Positions 62,378 through 64,000 of a stretch of DNA of 64,000 nt are shown piece after piece; position 1 is the stretch's first letter; every line of letters begins with the position of its first letter. This stretch comes from Celeribacter indicus (GTDB lineage Bacteria; Pseudomonadota; Alphaproteobacteria; Rhodobacterales; Rhodobacteraceae). A program made the translations under genes and the position numbers. Where the stretch lies: positions 1,860,001-1,924,000 of the forward strand of contig NZ_CP004393.1 of the NCBI RefSeq assembly GCF_000819565.1, given 5' to 3'. The notes under the pieces were generated by a model. The model was not told where the DNA came from. It searched no databases and saw only the letters and a list, made by a program, of their open reading frames with translations.

Positions 62378-63450
62378 TTGCCGGTCACCACGAATTGCTT
62401 GAAGTCCGCGACGACCTTTTCCGCCTGCTTTTGGGTGACACCACGCTTGCAGAACTGGGTGACGCGCTGATTATTGCCTGAGACCACATTGCGCTTGCTG
62501 CAGGTCACGTCGAACTTCCCGCCTGCTACCGGCGAGACCGAGTGCGAGAACTCGTGGGTCCTGCATATGCCGACTTCGCTGCCGGCGGCGTCGACTGTCC
62601 AGTGCCCGGGGTAGTTCAGCTTTTCAAGCGCTCGCCGCATCTCGAGAGCGCTGGTGTACCGCTGGACCGGATCAGGATGGACAGCCTTCAGGATGACGCG
62701 ACGAACTGCTGCTGGGATGTGGCACCCGAAGTCCTTCGCCTGAAGCAGCTTCCCAGACGCTATGTCCTGTTCGTACTGCGCCGTGCCGATGCTGGCGCGA
62801 ACTGCCCGCAGATGGTCCATGTGAATAAGCAACCGTGCGAGGGTCATGCCGACCTGGAAGATGTCCGAACTGACGCCGATGTTGCCCGTCGTAAGGACTT
62901 CCGGTGCACGGTGGAGAACGTAGGCGTTCGGGGCCGCTACCGGGGCACCGTTCGATGAAACGCCCGTAATCCCGTAGTCCGACAGCATGGCCTGCTGCTG
63001 AGACCCCAGCAGAATGTTCCCCGGCTTGATGTCGTTGTGATAGAAGCTGCGCGCATGGAGATACTCCAGCCCCTGCAGGATATCTCGTGCGATCCGCAGG
63101 ACGGCGGGAAGCGGCAGATAGCCCGCCGGATTTGCCAGGGTCTCGACCGAGCCGTTCGGCTGGTAGTCCATGGCGAGGATGACGGCATGCTCCCCCGACA
63201 CCGGCACGACATCGGCCTGGTGGACGTACACGAGGTTGTTGTGCTCGAGCCGGTTGCCGATCTGGGCCTCACGCAGCCGCTCGTCCACGGACACCCCTGG
63301 CTGGAGGATCTTGACCGCGTACTCTCGCTGCACGGCAAGATCATGCGCCAGCCAGACCTCTCCGAAGCTGCCTGCGCCGATCTTGCTGACCAACCGGTAC
63401 TTGTAGAGGGTCATGCCGGGCGTGAGGGTGACAAGGACAAGCTGGTTCAT
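62374..63450 (-). CDS. serine/threonine protein kinase, RM-linked
   Basis: A 358-residue kinase. Glycine loop GAGSFG (25-30), ATP lysine K47 in YAVKIL, catalytic loop HNDIKPGN (138-145, HND in place of HRD, D140 retained) and DYG (158-160, instead of DFG). A helical lobe follows to about 255, then about 100 residues with CRTHEFSHSV, CSKRNVVSG and FCKRGVTQKQA: unknown C-terminal domain, maybe zinc binding. The ATG at 63450 overlaps the upstream stop and its own stop overlaps hsdR. Kinases are found in phage-defence systems (Stk2, PglW); this one appears to work with a type I restriction enzyme. Confidence 0.85.
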   Translation of the reverse strand: MNQLVLVTLTPGMTLYKYRLVSKIGAGSFGEVWLAHDLAVQREYAVKILQPGVSVDERLREAQIGNRLEHNNLVYVHQADVVPVSGEHAVILAMDYQPNGSVETLANPAGYLPLPAVLRIARDILQGLEYLHARSFYHNDIKPGNILLGSQQQAMLSDYGITGVSSNGAPVAAPNAYVLHRAPEVLTTGNIGVSSDIFQVGMTLARLLIHMDHLRAVRASIGTAQYEQDIASGKLLQAKDFGCHIPAAVRRVILKAVHPDPVQRYTSALEMRRALEKLNYPGHWTVDAAGSEVGICRTHEFSHSVSPVAGGKFDVTCSKRNVVSGNNQRVTQFCKRGVTQKQAEKVVADFKQFVVTGK

Positions 63451-63914
63451 GGCCGGCGCAGCCCCCACCATGCCGCATTCACGGCGTCGGCCATCTTGTT
63501 GTCCCAGTATTTGTCGGTCTTTCCGACCCGGGTGTCAGCGTGCTGCTTCGTCTCCTTGCTCGTCGTGGGCATGGATGAGTAGATCTTCAGCTCGACAGGG
63601 ATCCCACGATGCGCACAGGCGAGCACGACGGCGGCATCGGCATGAGCCGACTTCCGCTTCGCCTTGGTATCGCTCTGCGTGTATTCGTTCTGCTTGATCA
63701 TCACTTTTGCGATGCCGGGATGGGCATCGAAGATCGCCAGAACTTCGCGGTACAGCCAGTCCAGCCGCTCGGCATCGGCGTCCTCCCCGATCGAGGCAGG
63801 GACGGACAGCTTGTTGTCGCTGGCCGCGTTCTCCAGCGTGTAGGCGCCGCCCACTTCCGACACGACTGCGTAGCGGGGGGCCTTCGGGTCGCCGCGAAAT
63901 CCAAGAACCTTCAT
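63447..63914 (-). CDS. RuvC/RNase H-like hypothetical protein
   Basis: A 155-residue protein, ATG 63914 with GAAGG upstream. The layout suggests an RNase H-type fold: first strand MKVLGFRG, RYAVVSEVGGAYTLENA, a helix and strand EVLAIFDAHPGIAKVMIKQNEY, then ADAAVVLACAHRGIPVELKIYSS, and a terminal DNKMADAVNAAWWGL with a possible catalytic Asp. It resembles DUF3010-like proteins but I am not certain. It overlaps both neighbours by ATGA, so it is part of the operon with kinase and hsdR. Confidence 0.6.
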   Translation of the reverse strand: MKVLGFRGDPKAPRYAVVSEVGGAYTLENAASDNKLSVPASIGEDADAERLDWLYREVLAIFDAHPGIAKVMIKQNEYTQSDTKAKRKSAHADAAVVLACAHRGIPVELKIYSSMPTTSKETKQHADTRVGKTDKYWDNKMADAVNAAWWGLRRP

Positions 63915-64000
63915 GCCAATACCTTCTCTAAATTCACGCGCCACTGCCATTCACGCAGGAGGCGCGTGCCGGTGAGGCGCCAAGCGCGCGCTCGCCGATG
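63911..64000 (-). CDS. partial gene at window edge, possibly DUF2924-derived
   Basis: The last 29 codons of a minus-strand gene reach the window edge and end with TGA at 63911-63913, overlapping the next ATG (ATGA). The segment TGTRLLREWQ resembles the GTRLxREW motif of the DUF2924 protein at 17890-18387, but the tail (RVNLEKVLA) does not. It would be the first visible gene of the RuvC-like/kinase/hsdR operon, so hsdM and hsdS may lie further upstream or have been replaced by a mobile-element fragment. Confidence 0.5.
   Translation of the reverse strand, partial: HRRARAWRLTGTRLLREWQWRVNLEKVLA

Overview
The window looks like the chromosome (or a large plasmid) of a high-GC alphaproteobacterium, most likely Rhodobacteraceae (Rhodobacter/Paracoccus relatives). 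The evidence is the codon and GC pattern, the DUF2285/DUF932/DUF736/ParB-like gene set, and a siphovirus-type prophage with the tail module typical of Rhodobacterales (DUF2460, DUF2163, NlpC/P60 and a very large baseplate protein). No rRNA, tRNA or CRISPR array was seen. Almost everything is accessory DNA: a decayed mobile-element module, two defence loci and one prophage.

Region 1 (1-8.2 kb, minus strand) is a remnant of a plasmid or integrative element: a frameshifted DUF6499/DUF2285 gene, DUF932, DUF736, a VapBC-type toxin-antitoxin pair, a small membrane protein and a frameshifted ParB-like gene. The DUF932 and ParB-like genes share a nearly identical ~264-bp 5' leader. Region 2 (8.4-16.1 kb, plus strand) is a defence island: an XRE regulator, then hsdM-hsdS-ptuA-ptuB in one overlapping operon (type I modification and specificity genes joined to a Septu-like ATPase and HNH nuclease, with no hsdR), then a DUF3883 nuclease-like gene and a zinc-ribbon gene of unknown role.

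Region 3 (16.2-59.7 kb) is a prophage. Its left end holds a large serine recombinase with three small companions on the minus strand, then an ImmA/IrrE protease and an XRE repressor facing a rightward promoter flanked by two matching operators. Next come an accessory cassette (DUF2188, two unknown proteins, an AbiE toxin-antitoxin pair), an early replication/recombination operon (annealing-type ATPase, DUF669, PD-(D/E)XK nuclease, helicase, primase-helicase, RuvC-like resolvase), two DNA methyltransferases, and the late genes: lambda-like terminase, gpW, portal, protease-capsid fusion, connectors, tail, lysis and baseplate. Two morons interrupt the late genes: an ESCO-like acetyltransferase at 45.1 kb and an opposite-strand gene at 52.4 kb.

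Region 4 (59.7-64 kb): an IS3-family element cuts the last prophage tail gene on its left and a type I hsdR on its right, with no target duplication. This suggests an IS-mediated deletion removed the prophage right end and part of a second restriction locus. That locus (minus strand) is a tightly coupled run of a partial gene, a RuvC-like protein, a Ser/Thr kinase and an internally deleted hsdR. Single-base frameshifts in three otherwise conserved genes point either to decay or to residual sequencing errors; reads would decide.
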